DNA of 64,000 nucleotides. Source: Anoplolepis gracilipes (lineage: Eukaryota > Arthropoda > Insecta > Hymenoptera > Formicidae). The DNA lies in contig NC_132970.1 of NCBI RefSeq assembly GCF_047496725.1, forward strand, positions 16,219,501 to 16,283,500, written 5' to 3'. The position numbers and the translations under genes are program-made. Positions 26,301 to 37,131 of this stretch are shown here, piece by piece (the stretch's first letter is position 1; every line of letters begins with the position of its first letter). The notes under the pieces were generated by a model that made no database searches, had not been told where the DNA came from, and worked only from the letters and a program-made list of their open reading frames with translations.

Positions 26301-29300
26301 AAGAACGTGAGAGATAATTTCTTATTCTTAAATAAATTTAATCGTTTCTAGGGACTTTAATATCACGAAATGTGGTAAGATTTCAACGAAGATGGCACGA
26401 ACCGCCCCGCTTGCACATGCACCGCAAACATACATGCAGTTACGCGGTTGCCATAATCATAGCGCGGGAGGAGCGTTATAGGTGTACACGTCTGACACGA
26501 TCTGTATTTAGAATTCCCCCATTGAAGCGATGGTCTTAGCCACGTGTTCGTTCTAGGAAGATTCTACGTACACGTGGTATTCTCCCACGCATACGCTCTT
26601 ATACGACAGAGTCTTTCTTTCGTAAAAATTTGCGATCGATAACAGCGTGACACAAGCGGTTGGTCTTGTCGGTGACTGAAAAAAATGTGCTGGCGTATTA
26701 GCTGAAAATTTTCACGTCGCGAAATTTTATCGCTCTCATTCCTCATCTATCGATATAACAGTCTGCGCGTAGAAAAAGTTTTACTCTTTGAAAAATCGAT
26801 ATGAAATATACTAGACATCGAGAGAGAAATTCTGTTTCCTCGGAATATTTCCTACTTTATAACTTCGTAAGAAATATGCACAGTACGCTGATGGAATATT
26901 AATAGCACAAATTCTCTAGTAGTATATCGATCTGCATTTATACCCCACTAAGCACTAAATGTAGGCATCGGATTCTCAAGCCATAACAACGTGGTACGCT
27001 CAATTTTCAGATCAGATGAACCAAATTGAGGAATGGCTTCTAACAGTAAAACGAAAATACACTGAATATAATAATTCGTAATTTATTAGTTATTTCGACT
27101 CACTTATAATTTTATGACAAGTGCCTCAGTAGATTAAAGAAAATTTAATAGGTAAAAATTAGATAAGATGTATAAAAGTACTTTTTACATCAACGCTAAT
27201 GTATGAAAAAATATTATTTGTAGATCTCTGTCCTGTTAAAAAAACCCTGGAAAAAAAACGACGTAAATCTTACTTCATGATCAAGATCTATCAAGATTTA
27301 TTACGTGTTGGCATAATCATGAATTACAGTAAAATCAAATTACTAACGCATTGTATGTTAATTGTAAGTTTAATTAACGTGAAATTGTACGTTAATTAAA
27401 AGTTTAATTACGTGAAATTCACCTTACAAGTTTGAGATTCAATTTACAAATAATTTGCACACGAGACGAACAACTTTGGTTACTGCATAAACAAGTCTGT
27501 CTGTGCCGGAGCATCGCACATGTACCATTTACATTTACTCTCTTCTGCTGTTGACATTGCTAAAATGATTGTGGCTTTACTAGAACGAACAGTCTCCACG
27601 AAGCGTATAAACCGGAGATACTCATTGTTAATCATGCTCGAGGCTTTATCCTACGTTGATTGCGATAAACTGCCATAGAGGACGACGTAAACTGAATTGT
27701 TTCTCGAAAATAACGTAAGTTCTAAAAGACTTTATAAAGTAAAAGAAGACATCCTAAAATTTTAGATTAAATTTAATATATTTAATGGATTAAATTTTTT
27801 GTTAAATTATATATGTTTTTATGAAACTTTAAGAGACATTTTGTGAATAAAACTGATACAATAAACATGAGCAACATCGGATGTCTCGAAATAACCGAAT
27901 ATCCTTTTAAACGCAACTTCTTTAGCCAATTTAGAGACGTCTTTTCTTGGCCAAAATATACGTACATTATGTAAAATTTATCTTGAAAGTCTTCGGATAA
28001 GATTCTGAGCGGTCTTTTCATGAAAAAAAAAAAAAAAAAAAAAAAATAAGTTTTTGAATTTACATTCTCCGACGCTTTTACGATACAGACATAGTGGCGT
28101 CCCGTTGTGTACAACGTACGAACATGCTTCATTTGTTGTTTTATCTTGAAATCTTATTTTCAAGATATTTTTTTTAGACTGTACCGAAAAAAAAAAAAAA
28201 AACATGAATGAAATATCGCTCAGAGTTTCATGAACCGAGAAGGTTTACAAGAGACGCTGACTTGAACATCTCCTTTAGAACCGTGTTCTTTTAGATGTAG
28301 TCTTTTAGATGCTTTCTGAACCATCTCTCCTTTGATAGGTGTTCGGGATCCAAAGCGCGAACCAAACGCGAAGAAATCCGCGACTTCACGCTGCGTGCAC
28401 AATTTACGACGCGCAGTACAAAAAGCTTTAACCTTTCCCAGAAGAGAAGTACCACCGAAATAAACACGTGCGCGATGTATGATGACGTCACACGGAGAGC
28501 GCGGTGGTTCAGAAATAAACCGCCGGTATCGTGCTGTCGTCGCAATTGTTGCACCATCGATACGCGCGCGGCGACGTTTAAATATTATTATTATTCCCTC
28601 CATCGCGATTATGACATATATATATATATGCGAGTTTTTCGAATTTCGTCACGTAGAAAACGTCAGATATATCCCACCACCGAGTGTCTGTCGCGGCGGA
28701 ATGTCCTCTTTTTGCGTCACGTTAAACCCGCGTTCGTTCCCATCGGTGACTAATGTAAGTACAGTTTACCACTCGCGATTTAGCTCCGTTGTAAATAAAT
28801 CGCCGCAGGCCTTTAGTTCCCAGTGTGCGAAATAGCACGCAGAGATACTAACCGTACATTTTCTCTCTCTCTCTCTCTCTCTATGCAGCTTACAAACTCG
28901 CTTATAGGATATGTAGTGCGGTATTTTTTACCGTCCCCAAAGTTGCCCCAGTGTAGTTAAAATTGATCATTCCTCTCCCTCCCCCCGTGTGTCTATTATA
29001 CTAATATGTACAATAATACTATGTAGTGCAATACTTTATCAAAATGGAACCGAAGGAAAAAAAATAAAGGGAAAGTGCGAAACTCCTTTTTAACACACCA
29101 TGGAAAAACAGATGCTTTCGTTCCCATTGCTTGTTGGAAGAATGAAGCACATGAAGTTTATAGTCGACATACATTTTCCTCTGACGTGAGACGCTATCGA
29201 CCGTTACTATTTTCTCAAAGTGCGCACAGTTTATGAGAGAGTTTTCTTGCAATTAGAAATTTACATTCACGGCTAATCATTATTGAAACAATTTAATAGC

Positions 29301-30384
29301 ACAAAAGCAAAAAGAGTCAGATATTATATATTCAAGCATGAACGAATTTCACATAAAATTGTTCAACTAGTTTCATTGCAAAACGACAATCTGTTTCATA
29401 AATTTATATATTATTCCTTAAGGGTCCAGTCTACCTTAATAATATGAAAAATTGATGATCTTAAGCATTTTTTTTTGAATAACAGAAATTAATTTTTTAA
29501 TTACAATTTAAAAAATTAATGTTTAATATTTTTTTAACTTTTAAGAAATGTTTCAGTAAAATTGAAATATTTAATTTTTAAATAATACTATTTTGTTATT
29601 TTTTCTAATGAAATTACATTTAATATCTTCAAAATATCTTACGAAACAAAAGTAAACAGAATTTTTTTTCATTTCAGACAATTACACGCAAAGTAACATG
29701 CCGTATCGAACAAAAAAAACTAAAGATTAAAAGATACTAACGTTTAAATATCAATAAAAAAAACCAATTTCTAATATTCTTGAAAAAATCCTTTAAAAAT
29801 CATCAATTTTTCATGCTACTTTATTATTTTAATTTTTTTCTAATGAAATTAGATTTAGCATTTTCAAAATATCCTAGGGAACAAAACTAGACTGAGTTTC
29901 TTTTCATTTCAACAATTACACGAGAACTAGCATTAAATCCCTATTGAACAAAGAAGCTGAAGATTAAAAAATACTGACGTTTAAATATCAGTAAAAAAAA
30001 TCAATTTCTCATATTTTTGAAAAAATCATAAATTTCTATATTATTAAAGAAGATAAGCACTTTTTTACATCTTAAAAGAAAATCCATATCTTTAGTGAAA
30101 TTTCTCAGGACTGAATTAGAAAAGATGGGAGATAGAGATCTGAAAACGGAAGGCTCGCGAGAGGTACGTCTCGGATCAGCGAGCGTGCTGAAAACAAACT
30201 CACCGGAAAGCGAGAAAAACGAATGCGAGCGGAGGGTACGCGGACCCGAAGTGGATAAGAAATCACTCCAGATTACCTTGGCGTGGAACACGATTCCGCG
30301 ATGGAACGCCTCCTCGCTGTGCAGCGGTATTCGCGTGTCGTACTCGTCATTATGTACGAGGTTGTACTGCTTCTTAGAGGGCAT
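12919..30384 (-). CDS. Nos1ap: NOS1AP / CAPON adaptor protein (PTB domain, coiled coil)
   Basis: Adaptor that in mammals links neuronal NO synthase, Dexras and Scribble/Vangl complexes. Coding exons in order: 30277-30384, 25981-26052, 25794-25883, 24146-24207, 23748-23856, 16540-16747, 16238-16362, 15609-15794, 15088-15273, 13651-13929, 12919-13407. They sum to 1914 nt, 637 aa plus stop, with every phase matching. The start is MPSKKQYNLVHNDEYDTRIP. The PTB domain (about residues 26-180) includes VPRPTSRVEIVAAMRRIRYE, IYRIFYVSHDSHDLKIFSYI and MRVVRTVGQAFEVCHKL. Residues 259-382 form a coiled coil with LLQDQLAAETAARVEAQ and HQLLVQNKELLEHISALV. The tail is Pro/Ser-rich and ends WARHTTK, not the EIAV-type PDZ ligand of the mammalian protein. 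An out-of-frame ATG lies 14 nt before the start codon. Confidence 0.93.
14368..14432 (-). CDS. Nos1ap: Candidate second alternative first exon of Nos1ap (short C-terminal isoform)
   Basis: A 65-nt stretch begins ATG (A at -3), reads MTVLSNRSSHGISEYTLPTN, and ends at GCTAG|GTAATG with two bases left over. The next exon has tandem acceptors 5 nt apart, at 13929 and 13924. The exon at 15088-15273 (phase 0) fits the first; this exon fits the second, giving ...TNASQRTGGQ. It could therefore start a short isoform without PTB domain or coiled coil. Use as an internal exon would need a weak acceptor. Confidence 0.4.
17038..17307 (-). CDS. Nos1ap: Candidate alternative first exon of Nos1ap (PTB-truncated isoform)
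   Basis: An open 90-codon exon starts MLKNSFKSAMASTELSMSTS and contains PRPRKKLSFKEPEIFNYL and an acidic end, DENPFEEENEDLDELE. It ends at a consensus donor, GAG|GTAAAG, in phase 0. That is the same phase as the PTB exon at 23748-23856, so either exon can splice to the SQAMRVVRT exon at 16747. An in-frame TGA lies shortly upstream of the ATG and no good acceptor precedes it, so a first exon is likelier than a cassette exon. The resulting protein would lack most of the PTB domain. I do not recognise the new N-terminal sequence. Confidence 0.6.
18905..19360. repeat. (CA)n at 18905-18943 and (GA)n at 19309-19360 in Nos1ap intron
   Basis: Two microsatellites flank a moderately GC-rich stretch (about 19010-19300). 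An apparent 200-codon plus-strand frame across both is repeat-driven (poly Thr-His, poly Arg-Glu) and is not called a gene. Confidence 0.85.
19829..19876. repeat. Near-perfect 48-bp palindrome in Nos1ap intron
   Basis: CCAATTAAAAGAATATTAAT is followed after a few bases by its inverted copy ending CTTTTAATTGG. No surrounding gene feature was seen. Confidence 0.75.
20225..21750. repeat. Five-unit tandem array, ~227-bp period, flanked by direct repeats
   Basis: The landmark ACARTTAYAYG recurs at 20621, 20845, 21072, 21300 and 21530, giving periods of 224 to 230 bp. Each unit carries TACTGACGTTTAAATAT, or a close variant, and CCAATTTCTAATATTCTT. Similar ~60-bp segments (TATATCTTGCAGGCGTATTA; TATATGTTGCAGATGCATTA) flank the array at about 20225 and 21690. 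It lies in the 7-kb Nos1ap intron 16748-23747. Confidence 0.8.
23254..23300. repeat. (TG)n microsatellite next to a GC-rich patch
   Basis: A run of about 23 TG dinucleotides. The preceding 22860-23200 stretch is unusually GC- and CpG-rich for an intron and includes a short palindrome, CCGGTGCCAAACGGCACCG. No gene was identified in it. Confidence 0.85.
24945..25766. mobile_element. MITE with ~115-bp inverted ends, CAGNGTGTTCATTTG type
   Basis: The left end (CAGTGTGTTCATTTGAAAAC) and the reversed right end (GGGGGTGTTTATTTGAAAAT) are inverted repeats that extend inward through GGAACATAAGATGG to ATGCCAAA. TA lies at the junctions. The interior is AT-rich and non-coding. It sits in a Nos1ap PTB intron and ends 27 bp from the donor of the exon at 25794-25883. 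Confidence 0.75.
26053..30276. other. Nos1ap intron 1
   Basis: This 4.2-kb intron separates the start-codon exon from the rest of the PTB domain. It contains poly(A) at 28023-28046, a CpG-rich patch at about 28320-28830, a (CT)n at about 28861-28882, and a 227-bp-type repeat pair at 29450-30060. A 127-codon minus-strand frame at 28220-28603 lies in the CpG-rich patch and matches no family I know. Confidence 0.6.
29450..30060. repeat. Second cluster of the ~227-bp repeat family
   Basis: The landmark ACAATTACACG occurs at 29678 and 29912 (234-bp spacing) in sequence closely matching the array at 20.2-21.7 kb. Both clusters end with TTAAAGWAGATAAGCA, so the family has a defined right edge. It lies in Nos1ap intron 1, about 220 bp from the start-codon exon. 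Confidence 0.75.
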
Positions 30385-30424
30385 GCTGAGCCCAGCTGCA
30401 TTCGACTATGCTCGTCCAGCCTGG
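30385..30424 (-). other. Nos1ap: Nos1ap 5' UTR segment with splice acceptor
   Basis: Upstream of the ATG the minus strand reads TTATAATTGCAG|CCAGGC, a good acceptor, so the start-codon exon is 30277-30424 and at least one noncoding exon lies upstream. The 40-nt leader contains one ATG out of frame with the NOS1AP start; its reading frame overlaps the start of the main coding region. Confidence 0.6.
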
Positions 30425-31566
30425 CTGCAATTATAATCATACGACCCATTAACATTTTCATGCGTAAGAATAAATGCTCCTATGTACATATATAGTGACC
30501 ACGCTTATTTCATGGGATAAATAAAACAAGATAGAGGAACGGTGAATTTTACAAAAAAATCTACCGTATGTACATATGTGAAAACTTTTACATGACTAAA
30601 AGTGTACTGCAAATCGTAAAATTAAGTATGGCAAAAATATTTGACGTTTCGCACAATTTTTTTCGCAACGTGTATTATAAGATCCTCTCTCTCTTTCGAA
30701 TACTCACTATTTATATAACCTTTGCATAAATACAAGTTAATAAAAATTATGTATATTATGTACTATTCTAGAAAATTTAGAATATGTATATATCATATGT
30801 ATACATTTTATTCTTAAAAATTGGAATGTTTTATGAAAAACGATACTTTAATCTCTCTCTCCTCTTTTTTTTATAAACAGTTTCTTAAGAGTCGGCGAGA
30901 TGAAAGTAAGTAAATCGAAACAGCAAGCGTGATACATGCGTGCGACTAATATCACATTCGTGATCGAACTGCGTATGTAGTCATTTTCGATGCATTTATT
31001 TAAAGATACATGATAACTCGCAAGTACTAATCTCCTATCGTAAACACATGTTGTTTCATTCACGAAACACACGTCTAGGCGCATAGCTCACTCAAATATC
31101 AATCCGATTTACGCGATTTGCCACAGTGTTATTAGAGCGTGAGTAGAAAATAATTTGGAGATTTTGCTAATTCTTTTTCATAAAGATTCACTTTTTATAA
31201 AGTATTACATAGAGTTAGTTAAGATACTTGTATAGTAAATATTCTCTAGAAAGCGTGGTATATCTTCGTGTAGCGACAGGATGTTTAAATCTTATAAAAA
31301 AAATTCTTTATTTTTCAGATATTTTTGTTCAAAATTCCATTTTTATTGTATGCGTTTTTCTAATGTTTTTCATTAATACAAAAAATATTCCTTAAGTTTC
31401 AAGTGCTAAATTTCTAAATGTACTGAAAGCATTTGAATAATTTTCGTAAGATAATATTATTCATTTCTGTAATATTTTCATTATTTTTATCGAGAAAAAT
31501 TATAATAAAAAAAGATGTACACTGCATATTCAATATTTTGTTAAAACATTGAATATATAAAAACAA

Positions 31567-32240
31567 AGGTATATATTTATAATATATTTTATACGCATAA
31601 TTAACATGGCTTATCAACTATTTGCAATATATGAGAGCAAAATGATCAAAGACAGAGAACTTTTTAAAAAATTCCCAATAAAATTCCATGAGAATTTCCT
31701 AAATGATTTTTCTAAATAGAAAAAAATCCCTGAAAATTTTCTAGGTTTTCCGTATTTTTTCTAGATACCCTAAAGTGAACAACCCAATATTTATAATATA
31801 TTTTATATACATAATTAATATGACTTATCAACTATTTGCAATATATGAGAGCAAAATGATCAAAGACGAAAAATTTTTTAAAAAATTCTCAATAAAATTT
31901 CACGGGAATTTCCTAAATGATTTTTCTAAATACAAAAAGATCCCTGAAAATTTTTTAAGTTTTCCGTATTTTTTCTAGAATATAGATACCCTAAGTGAAC
32001 AACCCAATATTTATAATATATTTTATATACATAATTAACATGGCTTATCAACTATTTGCAATATATGAGAGCAAAGTGATCAAAGATAAAGAATTTTTTA
32101 AAAAATTCTCAATAAAATTTCACGGGAATTTCCTAAATGATTTTTCTAAATACAAAAAGATCCTTAAAAATTTTCTAGGCTTTCTGTATTTTTTCCAGAA
32201 AATAGATACCCTAAGTGAACAACCTATCTTTCTTAATAAT
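31567..32240. repeat. Three-unit tandem repeat, 214-220-bp period
   Basis: AATATATTTTATA recurs at 31581, 31795 and 32015. Each unit holds CTTATCAACTATTTGCAATA, an AAATTYC...GGGAATTTCC segment and TACCCTAAGTGAACAACCC (or variants). Units two and three happen to be open on the plus strand (67 and 87 codons); unit one has a stop. It looks like a noncoding tandem duplication rather than a repeat protein. Confidence 0.8.
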
Positions 32241-33149
32241 CCATTTAAGCCACAATAATTTATTAAAAAAAAATATTAGAAAAAAATTATACATTCAACG
32301 TGAAATATACGCATGTAAACAGCTCTGTCCGAAGCTTCGAGAGTCTTTTTTCTTCTTAATAAATACACGTGTTATCGCGCGCATCGCTGAATAAAAGTAT
32401 AACGTTGCAAAGCATTTTGTAAAATCTTATCCAGGGAACACCGCACGCGAGAATCTGCGCATCGCTTCTTGCACCGCAAGATGCAGCGGCGAGAGACGCG
32501 CATCATCGCAGGATGCCCCTTTGTGCACGCGCACCTGGCTAAGCGACGTTCATATCGGTCGTTCAGCGCGTCGAACAAAGGATGATACAACGCTTACGGA
32601 TGCAGTTGACGGCGTCAAGCAGAGACGCGCAGCGAGATTGCACGTGCGATGCATACGTATATAAAGTGATCTGTTCGGATCATCTGTTTACGAACCTCCG
32701 AGACTTTAGATACGAACCACTCGAGATGATATTAAACAGTACACATACTCTTTTAAACTGAGATTCACGAGGATAAAAAAAAAGGAAAGTTATATATAAT
32801 TTATCGCGTTATGTAAATTATATTGAAAAAAAAAAAAAAAAAAAGGAAGAACAATCACGACTCGTGAAATCATTTTGGTCGAAAACCGACTGTCAACCAC
32901 AGTTGATAGATTGACGCTTTTCTAGCAGAAAAGCTGTGCCGTCGTGTGTCGCATTTATAAATAATACATAGGAGCATATGAGAGATCAAAGATCTCTCGC
33001 TGCGGGCAACCACGTGTTCTGCCCGCACGAGTTCGGTGAACCGGAAAAATTTGGCCGTCTTGAGAGCGAGTCCTTTTTGGAATGCCATTCGAAGACGGAC
33101 TCATTTGACACTTGGAAAAAAAAAGGATGGGAGGGGGCGGGGGCAGGGA

Positions 33150-34069
33150 GAAGGAATACAAAGAATTCGGAGCTCTTACCTAACAGCTGATTGGACGATC
33201 GACCGGCGTTGGTTCTCATTAACCTGAGGTAATGCGTATCCTCGGCGAGCAACAGCCGGATGACAGTCCTCGCGCGGAAAATCAATCTCGCATGTGTGAA
33301 CGCAGCCTTATGGTGGCGGGTAGGCCGGTCAGACGAGAGGGATACGCTCGCGCACGCATTCGGGTTTCGCTGTAATAAAGGCGGCGAAAAACCACCGACG
33401 ACGAGCCATACCACATACACGCAGCCTCTCTCGCTCGCTCCTACGAACAGGTAGACAGGCAGAGGCGGCCCCTTCTCTCTCTCTCTCCTTCTCTCTCCTG
33501 CTCTCTTCTTGGAAACAGATGACAGGAACGGGGCTCGATCGCTGTAAACTTACCGGACGTTCCACGGGATGTGTATACAGTATACAGAGAATAATACTGC
33601 ACGACCCGAATGCACGTCACTGAGAAGTGTAATAAAAGTCTCACGGGAAATATTATCACTCGCGTACGTTATACTCGGCGAAGAACCGAGACACCGAGCT
33701 CGACGAGACACTCTCGAGTCACTCGCATCGCGCGCGCGACGAGACTAGGGGGATTCTTGATTCTTCTCGACCGAGAGAGAAAGAGGAGAAAAAAAAGGGA
33801 ATGAGTAAGAGAAAGGAAAGAGAGGAAGAAAGAAGCTGTTCTTCGCGCGAGCGGCAGGATAATATTTATACTAGCATAGCACCTCGGAGCACCACTTCGG
33901 CGTTATATCTTCGTTCGATTCCGCGCTCGCTTTACATTTTTATGTCGCGCCGAAAAAGAGAGATAGAGAGGGAGAGAGAGCGTACTTCTCTCGTACACTC
34001 GCGAAAACGGACATACAACGCGATATATACAAATGCGAGAGCGTGCGTCGACCTAGACGACGACGACGA

Positions 34070-34102
<33 letters not shown>

Positions 34103-34400
34103 TCACCGTGAGCCGCGCGTAGGGCACCTACGGACAACGCGGCACGCGAGGAGGAGCCATCCCCACCGCGCGCGGTACCGGCATCGCACTGAGAGACTTT
34201 ACCGCGAGCCTGTATATAGCCGGTCTGCGCGGCAGCGCGCGCACTGCCTCGGCTCTCGGTTCGGAAGCCGAACGCGAACGGTCTTCGCGTGCGAGGTCGC
34301 GAACCGCCGCGACCGACCACGCTCCCGGGGAAGCGGTGTTTACCTCTCCTCTCGATCGAAAGGAAGAACCGCACGGATCAGCTGCGTCAAAAGTTAATCA
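33150..34400 (-). promoter_or_regulatory. CpG- and GC-rich region, likely Nos1ap promoter/first exon
   Basis: This is the longest CpG-rich stretch in the window. It contains (GAC)n at 34056-34102 and many CGCG, CGAC and GAGAG motifs. A strong minus-strand donor at 33554 points the first exon toward Nos1ap. A 198-codon Arg/Ser/Asp-rich plus-strand frame across it has the composition of CpG-rich noncoding DNA and is not called a gene. The exact start site cannot be placed. Confidence 0.45.
33180..33223 (-). other. Nos1ap: Candidate noncoding exon of Nos1ap (5' UTR)
   Basis: On the minus strand, TTACCTCAG|GTTAATG forms an acceptor, and 44 nt later GCTGTTAG|GTAAGA forms a strong donor. The next strong minus-strand donor upstream is CGTCCG|GTAAGT, with its exon ending at 33554. 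Together these give a plausible first exon, 44-nt second exon and start-codon exon. No transcript evidence is available from sequence alone. Confidence 0.4.
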
Positions 34401-34455
34401 ATCTCAAGACATTGCGAGATTCATGAATTTCACATTGACATATATGTCAAATTCA

Positions 34456-34929
34456 TTTGACACATCCTTCTCGATAAAAATATTAATTTTTCTTCTACCA
34501 ATGATCTCTGTAATTAATATATCTAATATATTTATGCTTTCTTTCAAATATTATTATTATTCAACGGTAGTACAAGTAATTAGACATATATATATATATA
34601 TATATATTAGAGATAATTAATTCATTTGATTAGAGTTTTGTAATATATAAATATTAGAGATAATTGATTCATTGGATTAGAGTTTGTAAATAAAAATATC
34701 GAAAAGAGTTTTTAAATATTTAAATTATGACTAGCTTTTATATATAATATATATAATAACATTTTACCAAATTATGTCTAATTACTTATCGAAAAAGAGC
34801 AGACTACCATTGAATAATAATAATATTTGAGAGAAAGCATAAATATATTAGATTTATTAATTACTTTAACAGATCACGTAGATTCAGTAGATGAAAAATT
34901 AGTATTTTTATCGATAAGGATGTGTCAAA
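34456..34929. mobile_element. Long inverted-repeat element (~130-160-bp arms)
   Basis: The left arm (34456-34588) contains TTTGACACATCCTTCTCGAT, TATTTATGCTTTC and TTCAACGGTAGT. The right arm (34769-34929) carries the reverse complements in mirrored order, ending GGATGTGTCAAA. The centre holds (TA)n and a short direct duplication. No coding sequence is present. Its right half recurs at 35932-36118. Confidence 0.7.
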
Positions 34930-35931
34930 TATATATATATGTAATGAAATATTTAAAAAGTATAATTAATCGTAGAAGAATTGTAGATTTTATATATGAT
35001 TTTACTCATCTAATTATTTTGTTTTATATATTTATATATTTTACTTTTGCTTAAATAAAAAAAAATAATGTCAATAATACATAATTAAATTCCTAATAAT
35101 CTCCCATTATATAATTAAAATACTGATTAAAATCAATTCTCAAAATGTATTAATGTTTGTTAGAAGTGTCATTTATTTTATTGTATATATGAATAAATTA
35201 TCAAATTAATATATAAGTATTATATATAAATATATAATACTTAAATTAAGGAGAATACGTTGCACCAAGTATATGTAAAAATAAGTTAATGAATCTTTGA
35301 TACATTTTTCAAGATTCATATAAATTTTTAACATATTGTGCAAAACAACTTTTGATCTTTTAAAATTTTAAATTAATAATTTATAAGTTGAATAAAGTAA
35401 AGATTTGCCGTGTAGAATCACACAAATTTTATAGGTGGACTGTACATACAAAAATTCATGGAATAAAAATTTTATAATTTTACAAGGTAAATCTTTTACC
35501 TCAAATCAAAGATTAATTTTATTAATTTTATATTTTAAAAAGTTAAAAATGCTTTTTGTTAAATTTATGAATCTCGAAATATATACATAATTTAGATCTT
35601 TTAACTTTTGTTACAGCTGACCCGTAGCAGTCCCTCCTTGATTGACAGAATACGCGTGTAGCGTGTACTCACAGCGTGTACTTGACACAGGCGCATGCGT
35701 GAACCTGGGCAAACCACTTACCCGCGTAATTTTTTTATTTCCACCTCGAGTATGAGGGCCTCTTTACGATTACCTTGCTTGAAAGGAGAATATATCCCGG
35801 ACACGAACATCCGAAGAACGTGTAAGGCAATGATTTTTTTTGAAGTGGCACGATTATTATTCTCGAGTCACGTGTTTTAATATTAGTTACATTATCATAC
35901 GTGTGTTGATATATATGTCATACGCAATTAT

Positions 35932-36118
35932 TATTAGAGATAACTAATTCATTTGATTAGAGTTTGTAAATAAAAATATCAAAAGGAGTTTTTAAATATT
36001 TAAATGCGACTAGGTATATATAATATATATAATGACATTTTTCAAAATTATATCTAATTACTTATCGAAAAAGAGCAGACTACCGTTGAATAATAATAAT
36101 ATTTGAGAGAAAGCATAA
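35932..36118. repeat. Second copy of the right half of the 34.5-kb palindrome
   Basis: From TATTAGAGATAA through GAATAATAATAATATTTGAG to GAGAGAAAGCATAAA, this matches 34652-34843 in the same orientation with few substitutions. The outer arm of the palindrome is missing here. Confidence 0.75.
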
Positions 36119-36290
36119 AAAAAGTAGAAACAAAACTAATAGAGAATAAAAATTTTGACTAATTCCATTCACCGTGGACAAGTCTTTCAACGTGCGCAGC
36201 GCCATCTTGACGTGAAAGTCACTAAAATATAACTAGAAAAATTACACCTCTCTATGTTGCTTCCATAGATATATTAAATATAGATAGCTT

Positions 36291-36446
36291 TAAGGTGCCT
36301 TTTCATGCTGACGGTCGACGCTCATTTTCAGCGTCAAAAGACATCACGTGACCAAAAGTAAAAATACCAATTCGTCAATTTTGATCACGTGATCTGTTTT
36401 GACGCCAAAAATGAGCGTCGAGCGTCTGCATGAAAAGGCGCCTTTA
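36291..36446. mobile_element. Small foldback MITE (~60-bp arms) upstream of RpL9
   Basis: The left arm GGTGCCTTTTCATGCTGACG and the reversed right arm GGCGCCTTTTCATGCAGACG are close inverted repeats. They extend through CGACGCTCATTTT to an ATCACGTGA core on each side of a ~30-bp loop. The element is 156 bp and ends 83 bp before the predicted RpL9 transcript start. Confidence 0.75.
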
Positions 36447-36528
36447 GAGAAAGGTATTCATAATATCTCTAGTGACATGAGTTTCTTTTCTCTTTGGTAT
36501 ACATACTGTGGCCTCGATCTTCTTTGGT

Positions 36529-36560
36529 CTTTTCCGGTTACTGTACGGCGCGTGTTGCAG
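36529..36560 (+). other. RpL9: Predicted RpL9 noncoding first exon with TOP-like start
   Basis: CTTTTCCGGTTACTGTACGG is a pyrimidine-start sequence typical of ribosomal-protein transcripts. It is followed by GTTGCAG|GTATGG, a splice donor at 36561. The coding exon begins right after an acceptor at 37707 (CTTGCAG|AATG), so a noncoding first exon is required. The exact 5' nucleotide is inferred. Confidence 0.6.
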
Positions 36561-37131
36561 GTATGGAAATTCTTGTCAGCAGCAATATTTTATAAAATCG
36601 GTAGCAATCCGTCGATTTGTCAGGCATGAAATTTGTTTTTACGCATTCCTAGCACTCGTTATTCTCCCTACTTTAGCTGTGATATGATATGCAACGACGG
36701 GAGATATAACCTTTGCGATTATATCTATCAACAATTTGCTCCCGAGGTGTTGCTGGCGTACTATTGAAATAAAAAAATAAAAAGAAAAATAGAATCACTA
36801 TGTATGAGAAATTATTTTATGAGTTTGTGAGAAGTTTAATAGTTTAATTTTTGATTATACAATTACTGATACTGATTCATCTTGATTTATGTAAACACTA
36901 TAACCAATAACCTGTCATAACCTATAAACTTTATCGACCTATAAGGCATGTTGTGTTTTAACAGTGCACTCACAATTGTATATTTTTATTACGTTTTTTG
37001 GATGCTATGTTAGAATTAAAAAAAGGAGACTCTTACACAAATTAAAATCCAAAAAAGTTTTTGACCTAAACAAGTTAGGAATATTAATGTACAGTTACCA
37101 TGCCCATTCTCCATTCCTTTACCTCTTTATG

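Noticed and set aside
28220..28603. 127-codon minus-strand frame in Nos1ap intron 1
   Set aside because: It lies in a CpG-rich patch with overlapping open frames on both strands. It contains no recognisable motif, and adding it would break the phase-matched exon chain.
31775..32258. Two similar frames starting MNNPIFIIYFIY as a repeat protein
   Set aside because: They are two copies of a noncoding tandem unit; the first unit has an in-frame stop and the period is not a multiple of three throughout.
33801..34397. 198-codon plus-strand frame, Arg/Ser/Asp-rich
   Set aside because: It spans CpG-rich DNA and a (GAC)n repeat that reads as poly-Asp; the opposite strand is also open. Composition explains it, and no family resemblance is visible.
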